Source: Arthrobacter globiformis
GTDB lineage: Bacteria > Actinomycetota > Actinomycetes > Actinomycetales > Micrococcaceae
Length of the DNA stretch: 64,000 nt
Assembly: GCF_003261175.1 (NCBI RefSeq)
Contig: NZ_QLNP01000105.1
Location: 1 to 64,000 of the forward strand
Direction: 5' to 3'
Positions within the stretch are counted from its first letter, which is position 1. The number at the start of each line of letters is the position of its first letter. Position numbers and translations under genes: made by a program. Below the pieces are notes generated by a model. It had not been told where the DNA came from, did not search any database, and was given only the letters and a program-made list of their open reading frames with translations. Shown here piece by piece: positions 34,019 to 43,481 of the stretch.

Positions 34019-34030
34019 GGCAACACCTTA
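34019..34030 (-). promoter_or_regulatory. Leaderless-type -10 element of thiE
   Basis: Minus-strand TAAGGT (34025-34030), six bases, then ATG 34018. It lies entirely outside the riboswitch, which starts about 23 bases further away on the opposite strand. Confidence 0.5.
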
Positions 34031-34037
34031 GTTCCTC

Positions 34038-34043
34038 TAAACT
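34038..34043 (+). promoter_or_regulatory. Candidate -10 of the thiO-thiS-thiG operon
   Basis: TAAACT ends about 7-9 bases before the first bases of the riboswitch, placing the transcription start at about 34050. The -35 would overlap the start of thiE, so the two divergent thi promoters are interlocked. Confidence 0.4.
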
Positions 34044-34052
34044 GGGCAGGTA

Positions 34053-34150
34053 CCGCGGGAGCCCGTTACTGCTGTCATAAAGACGCAGGGCTGAGAGGGC
34101 GTCAGAGCCGACCGCTTGACCTGATCCGGTTAGTACCGGCGTAGGGAAGG
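34053..34150 (+). ncRNA. TPP riboswitch (THI element)
   Basis: The conserved parts of the thiamine pyrophosphate aptamer are all present: the P1/P2 5' strand CGCGGGAGCCCG, the pyrimidine-sensor core GGGCTGAGAGGG (34088-34099), and the 3' half CTTGACCTGATCCGG and TACCGGCGTAGGGAAGG (34115-34150). The last bases, GGAAGG, also form the ribosome site of thiO, 6 bases before its GTG. This arrangement implies control of translation initiation: ligand binding would hide the ribosome site. No separate terminator hairpin is seen. Confidence 0.95.
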
Positions 34151-34156
34151 AATTCC

Positions 34157-35422
34157 GTGAATCCTGAAACCAGCGGCGACGAACGCTCCGCAGGAGCCCT
34201 GGAGCCCGGCGGACTTGAGGCCGATGTAGCCGTCATTGGCGGCGGAGTGGTTGGCCATGGCATCGCCCGGGAGGCACGGCGCTCCGGCCGTTCGGTGGTG
34301 CTCATCGATGAAGCCCCGGGCAGCGGTGCAAGCTGGGCCGCGGCGGGCATGCTCGCCCCGGTCAGCGAACTGCATTACCAGGAGGAAGGGCTCCTGGAAC
34401 TGATGCTGGAATCCTCCGCCAGATGGCCCGAGTTTGCGGCCACGCTCACCGCCGGCGGGGACGCCGGCTACCTGACGACGCCGACCCTGGCGGTGGGTGC
34501 CGATCCGGCCGACCGCCGGGCCCTGATGGACCTGCGGGACGTGCAGCGGGCCCACGGCCTGAACGTTGAACCGCTCACCATCCGCGAGGCACGTTCCCGG
34601 GAGCCGCTGCTCAGCCCCGGGATCTCCTGCGCCCTCGACATCCCGGCAGACCACCAGGTGGATCCGCGCAGACTCGTCCGGGCCCTTGCTGCCGAGCTGG
34701 CCGCGCAACGTCAGGAAAACGCGGCCGAAGAGGGATACGCGGTGCGGGAGCAGGCCGCCGGCCTGCTCTGGGACGGCGCACGGGTCTGCGGGGTCCGGCT
34801 GGCGGGCGGCGGGTCCGTCAGGGCGGCCGAGACGGTGGTGGCCAACGGCCTGGCCGCGACGAGCCTGCAGAACCTCCCGGAAGGCCTGCAGCTGCCGCTG
34901 CGCCCGGTCTACGGAGACATCCTCAGGCTCAGGGTCCCCGCACACCTGCAGCCCCTGCTCACCGCAACCGTGCGCGGCATGGTGCGGGGCGTGCCGGTGT
35001 ACGTGGTGCCGCGCCGGGACGGCACGGTGGTGATCGGCGCTACCCAACGAGAGGACGGTGTGCCGGGCACCAGCGCCGGGGGCGTCTACCAGCTGCTGCG
35101 CGACGCCCAGGCACTGCTGCCGGCAGTTGCCGAGCTCGAGCTGGTCGAAGCCACCGCCCGGGCCCGGCCCGGCACGCCGGACAACGCCCCGCTGCTGGGC
35201 CGGGTGCCGGCCGGCGGGCAAGGTGCCGGCACGGACGTGGCGGGCCTCATCATCGCCACCGGCTTCTTCCGCCACGGCGTCCTGCTGACCCCGGCCGCTG
35301 CGGCCATCTGCCGCCAGCTCATGGACGGCATCACCGATCCGCGCTGGGCCGCCTTCCGGCCGGGCAGGTTTTCACCCGGGCTTTCGGACCCTCTGGGATC
35401 CGCCGCCGTACTCAGCATTTGA
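34157..35422 (+). CDS. thiO: Glycine oxidase ThiO
   Basis: FAD-dependent oxidase, 421 residues, producing the dehydroglycine used for the thiazole ring. The Rossmann FAD motif VAVIGGGVVGHGIAREARRSGRSVVLID begins at about residue 25, GASWAAAGMLAP follows at about 55, and the C-terminal FAD motif ATARARPGTPDNAPLLGRV and GLIIATGFFRHGVLLTPA is intact. First gene of a thiO-thiS-thiG operon behind the TPP riboswitch. GTG 34157 lies at the correct distance after the riboswitch ribosome site. The C-terminal 30 residues are family-variable. Confidence 0.93.
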   Translation: MNPETSGDERSAGALEPGGLEADVAVIGGGVVGHGIAREARRSGRSVVLIDEAPGSGASWAAAGMLAPVSELHYQEEGLLELMLESSARWPEFAATLTAGGDAGYLTTPTLAVGADPADRRALMDLRDVQRAHGLNVEPLTIREARSREPLLSPGISCALDIPADHQVDPRRLVRALAAELAAQRQENAAEEGYAVREQAAGLLWDGARVCGVRLAGGGSVRAAETVVANGLAATSLQNLPEGLQLPLRPVYGDILRLRVPAHLQPLLTATVRGMVRGVPVYVVPRRDGTVVIGATQREDGVPGTSAGGVYQLLRDAQALLPAVAELELVEATARARPGTPDNAPLLGRVPAGGQGAGTDVAGLIIATGFFRHGVLLTPAAAAICRQLMDGITDPRWAAFRPGRFSPGLSDPLGSAAVLSI

Positions 35423-36493
<1,071 letters not shown>

Positions 36494-36555
36494 CCCGGCC
36501 GACCCGTGCCCGCTGGCGCACGGCCGGCTCTACAGGTACTTCCCAGGAGCCAGCT

Positions 36556-37242
36556 GTGGCCGCCAGCGACGACATCCTCACCCGACCCCAGATCGACGAA
36601 GCGCTCGCCGGGCTGCCCGACTGGCGCTACCGCCTCGGTGGGCTTGTCACCGTCTATAAGACGCCGACGGCGGCGGTCGCACTGGAACTGATTGCCGCCG
36701 TCGGGCGTGTGGCAGAGGACATGGACCACCATCCGGACCTGGACTGGCGCTATAACCGGGTCTTCATCCGGTTCAGTTCCCACGACGTCGGCGGGGAGGT
36801 GTCCGCGCGGGATACCCGCGCTGCCGCCTCCGTCAGCGATGCCGCCTCAGCGGCTGGCGCCGAAGCCCAGCCCGGCGTGTACCGGTCGGTGGACATCGGC
36901 ATCGACACGGCTGACGCGGCGGAAATTTCCGAGGTCTGGCGGGTAGCTCTGGGCTACCGGAAGGGCCGGTCCGGAGACCTGGTCGACCCCTACGGGCGCG
37001 GTCCCGGCCTCTGGTTCCAGGAGACACTGACGCCGAACGACAACCGCCTCCATCTGGACATCCACCGCTCCAAGGCCGAGTCGGCACCCGTCCTGGAGAA
37101 GACCGCGGCAACCGGGGCGCAAATGAACAGTGACCACGCTCCCAACTGGGTGGTGGTCACTGATGCCCAGGGAAACCGGCTTTGCCTGCACACCGAGGAA
37201 GGCCGCGGTCCGGACGTTGCCACCCCGCCGGAGTCTATTTAG
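36556..37242 (+). CDS. Pterin-4a-carbinolamine dehydratase fused to a glyoxalase (VOC) domain
   Basis: 228 residues in two domains. The N-terminal half (1-90) is a PCD fold with the catalytic EDMDHHPDLDWRYNRVFIRFSSHDVGG, holding the HHP...Y...SHD signature. After an Ala-rich linker, residues 105-220 form one VOC/glyoxalase-like domain (RSVDIGIDTADAAEISEVW... WFQE... LHLDI... NWVVVTDAQGNRLCLH). The fusion is known in actinobacteria, but the joint function is not. GTG start follows thiG by 62 bases with CAGGAGC upstream. Part of its 3' end is repeated downstream at 37375. Confidence 0.85.
   Translation: MAASDDILTRPQIDEALAGLPDWRYRLGGLVTVYKTPTAAVALELIAAVGRVAEDMDHHPDLDWRYNRVFIRFSSHDVGGEVSARDTRAAASVSDAASAAGAEAQPGVYRSVDIGIDTADAAEISEVWRVALGYRKGRSGDLVDPYGRGPGLWFQETLTPNDNRLHLDIHRSKAESAPVLEKTAATGAQMNSDHAPNWVVVTDAQGNRLCLHTEEGRGPDVATPPESI
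37127..37172 (+). repeat. 46-base repeat, copy 1, inside the VOC domain
   Basis: Codes NSDHAPNWVVVTDAQG, a normal piece of VOC sequence, so this is the parent copy. It also contains a hairpin: CAGTGACCAC pairs with GTGGTCACTG. Copy 2 at 37375-37420 matches at 42 of 46 positions. Confidence 0.85.
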
Positions 37243-37374
37243 CGGCCATGTCCAGGCCGAGTTCCCCAGGCGCGCCTCGCGGTGCAGCCATCGCAACAGC
37301 CGTCCGCGGCAGGATCAGACGATGCTTCCTAGCAGTTGAGCCACGGCTTGAGGCATCTTGAAGCAGGTTAAAGG

Positions 37375-37420
37375 ACAGTGACCACGCACCCGCTTGGGTG
37401 GTGGTCACTGATGCCCAGGG
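37375..37420 (+). pseudogene. 46-base relic duplicate of the VOC-domain coding sequence
   Basis: Repeats 37127-37172 with four mismatches, one synonymous and three in a single codon (Asn to Ala), so the reading SDHAPAWVVVTDAQG is kept. A stop lies in frame a few codons upstream and homology ends abruptly on both sides. Between the copies (37243-37374) I see no gene. The mismatches leave, and slightly extend, the CAGTGACCAC/GTGGTCACTG hairpin, which may now act at the RNA level between two convergent genes. Confidence 0.75.
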
Positions 37421-37448
37421 GACGTGGCGCCGTCAGATCCTGCGCCGG

Positions 37449-37751
37449 CTAAATTTTCAGCGCTGCCGTCAGCCGCTGGGTGTCCTGCCTGGCGCGCGCC
37501 CGGCCGAGGTAGACCGCCACTGCCAGGGCAGCAGCCGTCCCGGCCGCCATGGGAAGGACCCACGACAGCCACGTCAGGCCCGGCTGGTAGCCCAGCCCCG
37601 CCCAGATGCAGATGATCCAGGCGAGCATGCCCACCGCAGCAGCGGTGCCCGCCGGCACCAGGATGCCGTACTTGGTGTGGCGCCGGTCGTTGGCCCAGAC
37701 GATGAACCCGGCGGCAGCGGTCACCAGGACCACGATCACGAGGGACAGCAC
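37449..37751 (-). CDS. Small three-helix membrane protein, function unknown
   Basis: 100 residues from a GTG start. Membrane segments at about 2-18, 29-50 and 60-82 are joined by short loops, with a basic C terminus (GRARARQDTQRLTAALKI). No family recognised. It begins 8 bases after the stop of the DUF3107 gene on the same strand, so the two are likely co-transcribed. Confidence 0.75.
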   Translation of the reverse strand: MLSLVIVVLVTAAAGFIVWANDRRHTKYGILVPAGTAAAVGMLAWIICIWAGLGYQPGLTWLSWVLPMAAGTAAALAVAVYLGRARARQDTQRLTAALKI

Positions 37752-37759
37752 TGCTCGGC

Positions 37760-37984
37760 CTACAGTGCGCCGAAGCCGACCCGGCGCACTTCCTCTGCGC
37801 CGATTTCGACGTAGCCGAGAACGTTTGCCGGGATGATGATCTGGCGGCCCTTCTCGTCGTTCAGGCGCAGCTCGCTGCCCTTGGCGATGGCCTCGGCCAC
37901 TACTTTGGCCACAGCGTCAGCATCCTGAGCCGATTCCAGCACAATTTCACGGCCGACGTTCTGAATGCCGATCTTTACTTCCAC
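37760..37984 (-). CDS. DUF3107 protein (TB9.4 family)
   Basis: 74 residues, MEVKIGIQNVGREIVLESAQ at the start, then DEKGRQIIIPANVLGYVEIG and ending VRRVGFGAL. This is the actinobacterial DUF3107 family (Rv3208A, TB9.4), small soluble proteins of unknown function with an antiparallel beta pattern. GTG start with GGGAGG upstream. Its neighbours, TetR and moeZ, are the same as in mycobacteria. Confidence 0.9.
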   Translation of the reverse strand: MEVKIGIQNVGREIVLESAQDADAVAKVVAEAIAKGSELRLNDEKGRQIIIPANVLGYVEIGAEEVRRVGFGAL

Positions 37985-38040
37985 AGCAAGGCCTCCCAGC
38001 CAGTCAAGGTTGAAATTTCAAAGGTAGTTTCAGTTGTAGT

Positions 38041-38709
38041 CTAGGTCTCTTTGGGGAAGCGAGAGATTCCGCGCCAAGCTAAACGGTAAATCAGGTCGCT
38101 GGCCACATCGAGATCGAGATCTCCGTCTGTTTCGAGCCAGTAGCGCGCGCTGACCTGGGCCATGCCGGCAAGCCCGCGTCCCAGCAGCTGGGCCTCCAGC
38201 AGCGGGAGCTTGGTGTCCTCGGCGATGATCCGCGCTATGGCCTCGGCGAAGGTCTTGTTGAACGTCTCCAGGCGTGAGCTGACATCGGCGTCGTTGATCA
38301 GGTCGGACTCGAACACCAGCCGGTGCGCCTGGTCGTCGCTGTCAATGAAACGGAAATAGGCACGCATGACGGCCTGCACGCGTTCCTTGTTGTCAGTGGT
38401 GGAGTTCATCGCCCCGAGCATGAGCTCGGTCAGCGCCTCGAGATGGCTGTCCAGCAGCGCAAGGTACAGCTCACGCTTCGACGGGAAGTGCTGGTAGAGC
38501 ACAGGCTTGCTGACGTGGGCCGTTTCCGCGATCTCGTCCATGGCGGCGCCGTGGTACCCGTTGGCGACAAAAACCTCCTGGGCTGCGGCCAGCAGCTGGG
38601 CCCGGCGCTCGTCGCGCGGCAGCCTGGCGGAACGCTGGCCGGAGGCGCGGACGGGGCCGGCATTGGATTGCGCGGCCTGAGTTCGATCAACCGGTGCATG
38701 ATGAACCAC
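38041..38709 (-). CDS. TetR-family regulator
   Basis: 222 residues. The helix-turn-helix is ERRAQLLAAAQEVFVANGYHGAAMDEIAETAHVSKPVLYQHFPSKRELYLAL at about 33-84; the C-terminal domain (about 100-215) is an alpha-helical ligand domain ending RLAWRGISRFPKET. GTG 38709 is chosen because GAAGG lies 8 bases before it. The frame continues upstream into moeZ antisense sequence, which is not coding. It is divergent from moeZ, corresponding to Rv3208. A palindrome in the spacer is a likely operator. The regulon is unknown. Confidence 0.9.
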   Translation of the reverse strand: MVHHAPVDRTQAAQSNAGPVRASGQRSARLPRDERRAQLLAAAQEVFVANGYHGAAMDEIAETAHVSKPVLYQHFPSKRELYLALLDSHLEALTELMLGAMNSTTDNKERVQAVMRAYFRFIDSDDQAHRLVFESDLINDADVSSRLETFNKTFAEAIARIIAEDTKLPLLEAQLLGRGLAGMAQVSARYWLETDGDLDLDVASDLIYRLAWRGISRFPKET

Positions 38710-38743
38710 TGTTGGCCTTCTTTCCTTTTCAGTTAACTTCACT

Positions 38744-38757
38744 TTACCCGGGGGTAA
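38744..38757. promoter_or_regulatory. Candidate TetR operator between the tetR-like gene and moeZ
   Basis: TTACCCGGGGGTAA has perfect six-base arms (TTACCC, GGGTAA) around GG. It lies 35 bases from the TetR start and 36 from the moeZ start, midway in the 84-base divergent spacer, so a bound dimer could control both promoters. A TACATT hexamer (38783-38788) just before the moeZ ATG is a possible -10. Confidence 0.45.
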
Positions 38758-38793
38758 TATGACCGCGCGGTATCTTCGGGCATACATTGAAGT

Positions 38794-39993
38794 ATGGCTT
38801 CTCCGTCCACGGCAAATACAGTCCACACGCTCCCGGGCCCCCTCGTCGATCCCGCGCCCGGGCTCTCCACCGAAGAGGTGGAGCGGTATTCCCGGCACCT
38901 CATCATTCCCGAAATCGGCGCACTCGGCCAACGCCGGCTGAAGAACGCGCGAGTGCTGGTCATCGGGGCGGGCGGCCTGGGCTCGCCGGCGCTGCTCTAC
39001 CTCGCAGCAGCCGGCGTGGGAACCATCGGGATCATCGACGACGACGCCGTGGACCTGAGCAACCTGCAGCGGCAGATCATCCACGGTGTGCGGGACGTGG
39101 GCCGGCCCAAGATCGAATCCGCCCGGGACGCCATCGCGGAACTGAACCCGCTGGTGGACGTCCGGCTGCACAACGTCAGGCTGGATGCCTCCAACGCCCT
39201 GGAGCTTTTCGCCGGTTATGACCTCATCCTGGACGGCGCGGACAACTTCGCCACGCGCTACCTGGTGAACGACGCCGCCGCCATCCTCGGCAAGCCATAC
39301 GTGTGGGGGTCCATCTTCCGCTTCGACGGGCAGGTCAGTGTGTTCTGGGAGCAGCACGGCCCCACGTACCGGGACCTCTACCCGGAGGCGCCGCCGGCCG
39401 GTTCCGTGCCGTCGTGCGGGGAGGGCGGCGTGTTCGGGATGCTGTGCGCGGCCGTCGGATCGCTCATGGTGACGGAGGCCGTCAAGCTGATCACCGGCGT
39501 CGGGCGCTCCCTGCTGGGCCGCGTGGCGCTGTACGACGCCCTGGGCGGCAGCTGGCGCGAGATCAGGGTGTCCAAGGACCCGGACGCCCCGCGGATCACG
39601 GAACTCACCGACTACGAGGCCTTCTGCGGCGTCGCCCCGGCGGAGACCGCCGACGCCGGGCACACCGTGACGGCAACGCAGCTGGCCACGATGCTGGCCT
39701 CGCGGCAGGCCGGGCTGAAGGACTTCGACCTCGTGGACGTGCGTGAATCGGGGGAGTATGACATCGTCCGGATAGACGGCTCCGTCCTGATCCCGCAGGG
39801 GCGGATTCTCGCCGGCGAGGCGTGGAGCGAGTTGCCGCAGGACAGGGACATCGTGTTCCACTGCAAGGCCGGGACTCGCTCGGCCGCCGTGCTGGCAGCC
39901 GCCCGGAAGGCCGGCTACCAGCGCGTCAGCCATCTCGACGGCGGCATCCTCGCCTGGGTGCGCGACGTGGAACCGCAAAAGCCGGTCTACTGA
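38794..39993 (+). CDS. moeZ: Adenylyltransferase/sulfurtransferase MoeZ
   Basis: 399 residues. An N-terminal E1-like domain (about 20-260) with RYSRHLIIPEIGALGQRRLKNARVLVIGAGGLGSPALLYLAAAGVG and IDDDAVDLSNLQRQIIHG activates the C-terminal Gly-Gly of ubiquitin-like sulfur carriers. The C-terminal rhodanese domain (about 290-390) carries the persulfide Cys in IVFHCKAGTRSA. The sequence SCGEGGVFGML retains only part of the zinc-site Cys pattern of MoeB, as in MoeZ. It is expected to serve ThiS (35457) as well as molybdopterin and cysteine sulfur carriers. Confidence 0.92.
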   Translation: MASPSTANTVHTLPGPLVDPAPGLSTEEVERYSRHLIIPEIGALGQRRLKNARVLVIGAGGLGSPALLYLAAAGVGTIGIIDDDAVDLSNLQRQIIHGVRDVGRPKIESARDAIAELNPLVDVRLHNVRLDASNALELFAGYDLILDGADNFATRYLVNDAAAILGKPYVWGSIFRFDGQVSVFWEQHGPTYRDLYPEAPPAGSVPSCGEGGVFGMLCAAVGSLMVTEAVKLITGVGRSLLGRVALYDALGGSWREIRVSKDPDAPRITELTDYEAFCGVAPAETADAGHTVTATQLATMLASRQAGLKDFDLVDVRESGEYDIVRIDGSVLIPQGRILAGEAWSELPQDRDIVFHCKAGTRSAAVLAAARKAGYQRVSHLDGGILAWVRDVEPQKPVY

Positions 39994-40054
39994 CCCAGCC
40001 TCCCTCACCGCGGTCTATTGAGGCTGGCACGCATGCGGCGAGCCGGTACCGGGC

Positions 40055-40741
40055 TCATGACCGGACCTGGGCGACCGTCAACAGCGGGAGCGCAAGGGCC
40101 CGAGGGGCGTCCTCGTCCAGCCCTGTGTACTCGATTTCCATGGCGACAGAATCGTGCGGGGCCAGGTAACTGATCCAGACCTTTTCGGTGGCGCCGGCGG
40201 CAATCGTGCCGGGGCCGCGGTCGGCGTCCTGCGGGGCTACCGTGATGCCCGAGGGCAGCAGCTTGAGGCGCAGCTGTCCCGGGCTGAACAGGACCGGCTC
40301 GGGCCGGACATTGGTGAGCGCCACTTCGAGCACGACGACGTCGCCCCACGTGAAGTTTCCGGGCTGCGGCCAGTCTGAGTCCAGGAGGGGGTCGCTGTGG
40401 TGGTCGTCCACCGCGGCACCTTGGCGGCTGGAAACGCGCTGGATTCCCGGGGGGCCTGCCGCAACGGCCCTGCGCGTTCCGTCCGTGACCTGGGACACGG
40501 CCGAGGCGAGCGGCGTGGCGGCGGGCTGCCCCTGGGCGTCAAGCCTGGCCAGGCGTCCGGCGTCGACGAGCGAAAGTGTGCCGAACGTTGTGGAGAGCCC
40601 GGCTCCGCCGCCGGGTCTGCCACGGGACACGATGCCGTACGTCCCGCCGCCTACCAGCAGGAGCGCTCCACCGCCCAGGATAAGTCCGAATTGCCGGCGG
40701 CTCAGGGACGGCACGGCAGAGGCCGGTGAAGAAAAATTCAT
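40055..40741 (-). CDS. Tat-exported protein of unknown function
   Basis: 228 residues. The N terminus carries a twin-arginine signal, SLSRRQFGLILGGGALLLVGGGTYG, with RRQFG before a hydrophobic run. The mature part (about 45-228) is beta-rich, with VVLEVALTNVRPEPVLFSPGQLRLKLLPSG, which looks like an immunoglobulin- or DUF4352-like fold that binds at the cell surface. No catalytic motif is seen. GGGGAG lies 5 bases before the ATG. It is convergent with moeZ and 96 bases from hemA. Confidence 0.72.
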   Translation of the reverse strand: MNFSSPASAVPSLSRRQFGLILGGGALLLVGGGTYGIVSRGRPGGGAGLSTTFGTLSLVDAGRLARLDAQGQPAATPLASAVSQVTDGTRRAVAAGPPGIQRVSSRQGAAVDDHHSDPLLDSDWPQPGNFTWGDVVVLEVALTNVRPEPVLFSPGQLRLKLLPSGITVAPQDADRGPGTIAAGATEKVWISYLAPHDSVAMEIEYTGLDEDAPRALALPLLTVAQVRS

Positions 40742-40837
40742 GATGGCTCCCCAATATGGTGTTCACGGGCAACTTCAATGCTGCGCGGGGAACCTATGGA
40801 AAGCTTATGAGGTCCGGTTTGTCAGAACATATGCAGG

Positions 40838-42223
40838 CTAGGCGGAGTTCCTGCGTGCCTCATTTTCCTGCGGGAGTGCGGAGTCCTGCAGGGGCCCGGT
40901 ATTCGACAGGCTGCCCGCAGCGAGTGCGCTGTGGTCCACGGGGCACTCGGCCTTGGACGCGGCGGCCGGCTGCTCCACAGTGATGCCGTACAGGGTTTCC
41001 AGCGCAGCGACGTAGTCGTCCTGCTGGCCGTTGGACGCCAGCTCGCGGGCGCGCACGGTGGGGACGTGGAGCAGCTGCTTCACCATCCGGCGCAGCGCAA
41101 ACTCCACTTCTTCGGCGGCGGCGGTGCAGCCGTGTCGGGCGCGCACCTTTTCCATTTCCGCGTCGAGCACGTTCATGGTGTGGCGGCGGAGGGCCACAAT
41201 GGCCGAATCCACGGAGCGTGCCTCGCGTTCCTGTTCAAACGCCTGGGCGGCCCCGGAAACAATGCTGCTGGCCTGCGCGAGTGACTCCGCCTGCTCCTGG
41301 GGTGCTGCAAGCCGGACGGATTCCAGCGTCAGCAGCTCCACGCCGTCGAGCTCTCCGACCGCGGGATCAAAATCGTGGGTGAGCGCCAGGTCGATGGCGA
41401 TCAGCGGCTGGGCGGAGCCGGCGCGGACCTGGGCGAGCTCGGCGGCTTCCACCCTCGTGTCAGAGCCGCTGCAGCCGATCATGACGTCGGCGGCCGCGAC
41501 GGCCGCGTGCAGCGTGTCGCCGTCGAGGGCGGTCCCGCCGCGCGTTGCCACGAAGGTGGCGGCACGTCCTGACGACGAGAACACCGCGATGTCGCGGCAG
41601 CCGCGTTCGCGGAGCAGGGCCATGGTGGCTCCGGCGTATGCGCCGGTGCCGAACACCACCACCTTCTTCTTCGACCAGTCGGTCTCTTCGGAAAGGTCGG
41701 TGGCGAGGTCGAGTGCGACCGAGACGATGGACAGGCCGCGGGAGCCGAGGGCTGTCTGCGCGCCGACATCCTTGGCGGTCTTGGAGGCGGCCTGGAACAG
41801 GCGGACCAGCCCGGCGCTGGCGGTTCCCTCGTGCTGGGCAGTGATCAGGGCCCGGCGCACCTGCCCGGCAATTTCACGCTCGCCCACGACGGCGGAGTCG
41901 AGTCCGGAGCTCACGGCAAAGAGGTGCTCGGTGACCTCGGGGCCGGTGCGGGTGCTGAACGACCGGGACACCAGCTGCTCGGTGAGGCCGCTCGAATCGC
42001 TGATCTGGCTGACAAGGGCGGCGCGTGCGGCCTCGACGTCGTCGGCGTGCGGCGCCTCGCCGTAGATTTCGTAGCGGTTGCAGGTGGCAAGGACAACCGC
42101 CCCCTTGACCGCCGGCGAACCGGCGAGGGCGGACGTGGCAATGCCAGAAGAACCGTTGCTTAGCTGAGCAACGGTTTCGAGGTCGATGTCGGCGTGTGTA
42201 GCCACCAATGAGAAAAGAACCAC
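40838..42223 (-). CDS. hemA: Glutamyl-tRNA reductase
   Basis: Reduces glutamyl-tRNA to glutamate-1-semialdehyde, the first committed step of C5 haem synthesis. 461 residues. Motifs: [12 protein letters not shown] with the catalytic Cys at about residue 50, [39 protein letters not shown] in the NADPH domain, and a C-terminal dimerisation helix with [20 protein letters not shown]. The C-terminal 60 residues are an extra extension rich in Ala and Ser. It is divergent from hemE. A close -10 element (TATGAT, 42233-42238) is 9 bases before the GTG. Confidence 0.93.
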   Translation of the reverse strand: MVLFSLVATHADIDLETVAQLSNGSSGIATSALAGSPAVKGAVVLATCNRYEIYGEAPHADDVEAARAALVSQISDSSGLTEQLVSRSFSTRTGPEVTEHLFAVSSGLDSAVVGEREIAGQVRRALITAQHEGTASAGLVRLFQAASKTAKDVGAQTALGSRGLSIVSVALDLATDLSEETDWSKKKVVVFGTGAYAGATMALLRERGCRDIAVFSSSGRAATFVATRGGTALDGDTLHAAVAAADVMIGCSGSDTRVEAAELAQVRAGSAQPLIAIDLALTHDFDPAVGELDGVELLTLESVRLAAPQEQAESLAQASSIVSGAAQAFEQEREARSVDSAIVALRRHTMNVLDAEMEKVRARHGCTAAAEEVEFALRRMVKQLLHVPTVRARELASNGQQDDYVAALETLYGITVEQPAAASKAECPVDHSALAAGSLSNTGPLQDSALPQENEARRNSA

Positions 42224-42380
42224 AGCAGGACAATCATAGCTTTTTCGCAGGCGCGTAGAACAACCCTTTGTCCGGATACCCGGTTTCCAGGCCTGTGATT
42301 CCTGCCACCCGTTGAAGGGACTGCCCCGGGTGACAGCCTGTCGTTATCTTTTGGGGGCGAATTTGGGCACAATCAAAGGC
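42224..42380. promoter_or_regulatory. Divergent hemA/hemE promoter region
   Basis: 157 bases. For hemA, minus-strand TATGAT is 9 bases before the start, implying a leader of only two or three bases. For hemE, CACAAT (42368-42373) is 7 bases before ATG 42381. No Shine-Dalgarno at a normal distance is present for either gene. No Fur/DtxR-like box is seen. Confidence 0.4.
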
Positions 42381-43475
42381 ATGACTTCTAGCGCTGTAAC
42401 CCCCGCCGGTACCGGACTCGACGCAGGCCATCCGCTTCGCGACGGACGCACTGCTGACTCTCCGCTTATTACGGCGTACCGGGGCGGCAAGCCGAGCCGC
42501 CGCCCGGTGTGGTTCATGCGCCAGGCGGGCCGCTCCCTGCCGGAATACCTGAAGCTCCGCGAAGGCGTCGCCATGCTGGACTCGTGCCTGCGTCCCGAAC
42601 TTGCCTCGGAAATCACCCTGCAGCCGGTGCGCCGGCACGACGTTGATGCGGGCATCTTCTTCTCCGACATTGTCATTCCCCTCAAGCTGGCCGGCGTCGG
42701 TGTCGACATCGTGCCCGGCGTGGGGCCGGTCCTGGATAAGCCCGTGCGGACTGCCGCCGACGTAGCCGCCCTGCCGCGCCTCACCGAGGAGTCGCTGGAA
42801 CCCATCCGGGAAGCCGTCCGGCTGACCGTGGATCAGCTCGGCAAGACCCCGCTCATCGGCTTTGCCGGCGCGCCTTTCACACTTGCCGCTTATATGGTGG
42901 AAGGCCGCCCCTCCCGGGATCACCTTGGCCCGCGAACCATGATGCACGCCGACCCCGAGACATGGACGGCGCTGGCCAACTGGGCCGCGGATGCCTCCGG
43001 CATGTTCCTGCGCGCCCAGCTGGAAGCGGGCGCCTCCGCGGGCCAGCTGTTTGACTCGTGGGCAGGCTCCCTTGGCCTGGCCGACTACACCCGTTTCGTC
43101 GCCGCAGCCTCGTCGCGCGCCCTGGACCACGTACGTGACCTGGGCGCGCCGCTGATCCATTTCGGCACCGGCACCTCCGAGCTTCTGGTGGCCATGCGCG
43201 ACGTCGGCGTCGACGTCGTCGGCGTGGACTACCGGCTGCCGCTGGAGGAGGCCAACCGCAGGCTGGGCGGCGCCGTCCCGCTGCAGGGCAACATCGATCC
43301 TGCGCTGTTGTCTGCCCCGTGGGAGGTCCTTGAGGCGCACGTCCGCGAGGTCATCGCATCGGGCGCGGGGGCCCCCGGCCACGTGCTGAACCTCGGCCAC
43401 GGCGTGCCGCCGGAAACGGACCCCGACGTCCTGACGCGCGTCGTCGAACTCATCCACTCCGTCTCCCCGGAGTAA
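42381..43475 (+). CDS. hemE: Uroporphyrinogen decarboxylase
   Basis: Converts uroporphyrinogen III to coproporphyrinogen III. 364 residues. Motifs: RRPVWFMRQAGRSLPEYLKLRE at about residue 40, the catalytic Asp in AGIFFSDIVIPLK, GFAGAPFTLAAYMVEGRPS, HFGTGTSELLVAM, and GHVLNLGHGVPPETDPD near the end. ATG 42381 gives the family N terminus after a polar leader. It begins the long plus-strand haem operon and its stop is 6 bases from cgoX. Confidence 0.95.
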   Translation: MTSSAVTPAGTGLDAGHPLRDGRTADSPLITAYRGGKPSRRPVWFMRQAGRSLPEYLKLREGVAMLDSCLRPELASEITLQPVRRHDVDAGIFFSDIVIPLKLAGVGVDIVPGVGPVLDKPVRTAADVAALPRLTEESLEPIREAVRLTVDQLGKTPLIGFAGAPFTLAAYMVEGRPSRDHLGPRTMMHADPETWTALANWAADASGMFLRAQLEAGASAGQLFDSWAGSLGLADYTRFVAAASSRALDHVRDLGAPLIHFGTGTSELLVAMRDVGVDVVGVDYRLPLEEANRRLGGAVPLQGNIDPALLSAPWEVLEAHVREVIASGAGAPGHVLNLGHGVPPETDPDVLTRVVELIHSVSPE

Positions 43476-43481
43476 AGGGCT

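Noticed and set aside
38041-40008. A single 655-residue protein joining the TetR regulator to upstream sequence
   Set aside because: The upstream two-thirds is antisense to moeZ. The TetR gene has its own ribosome site and GTG at 38709.
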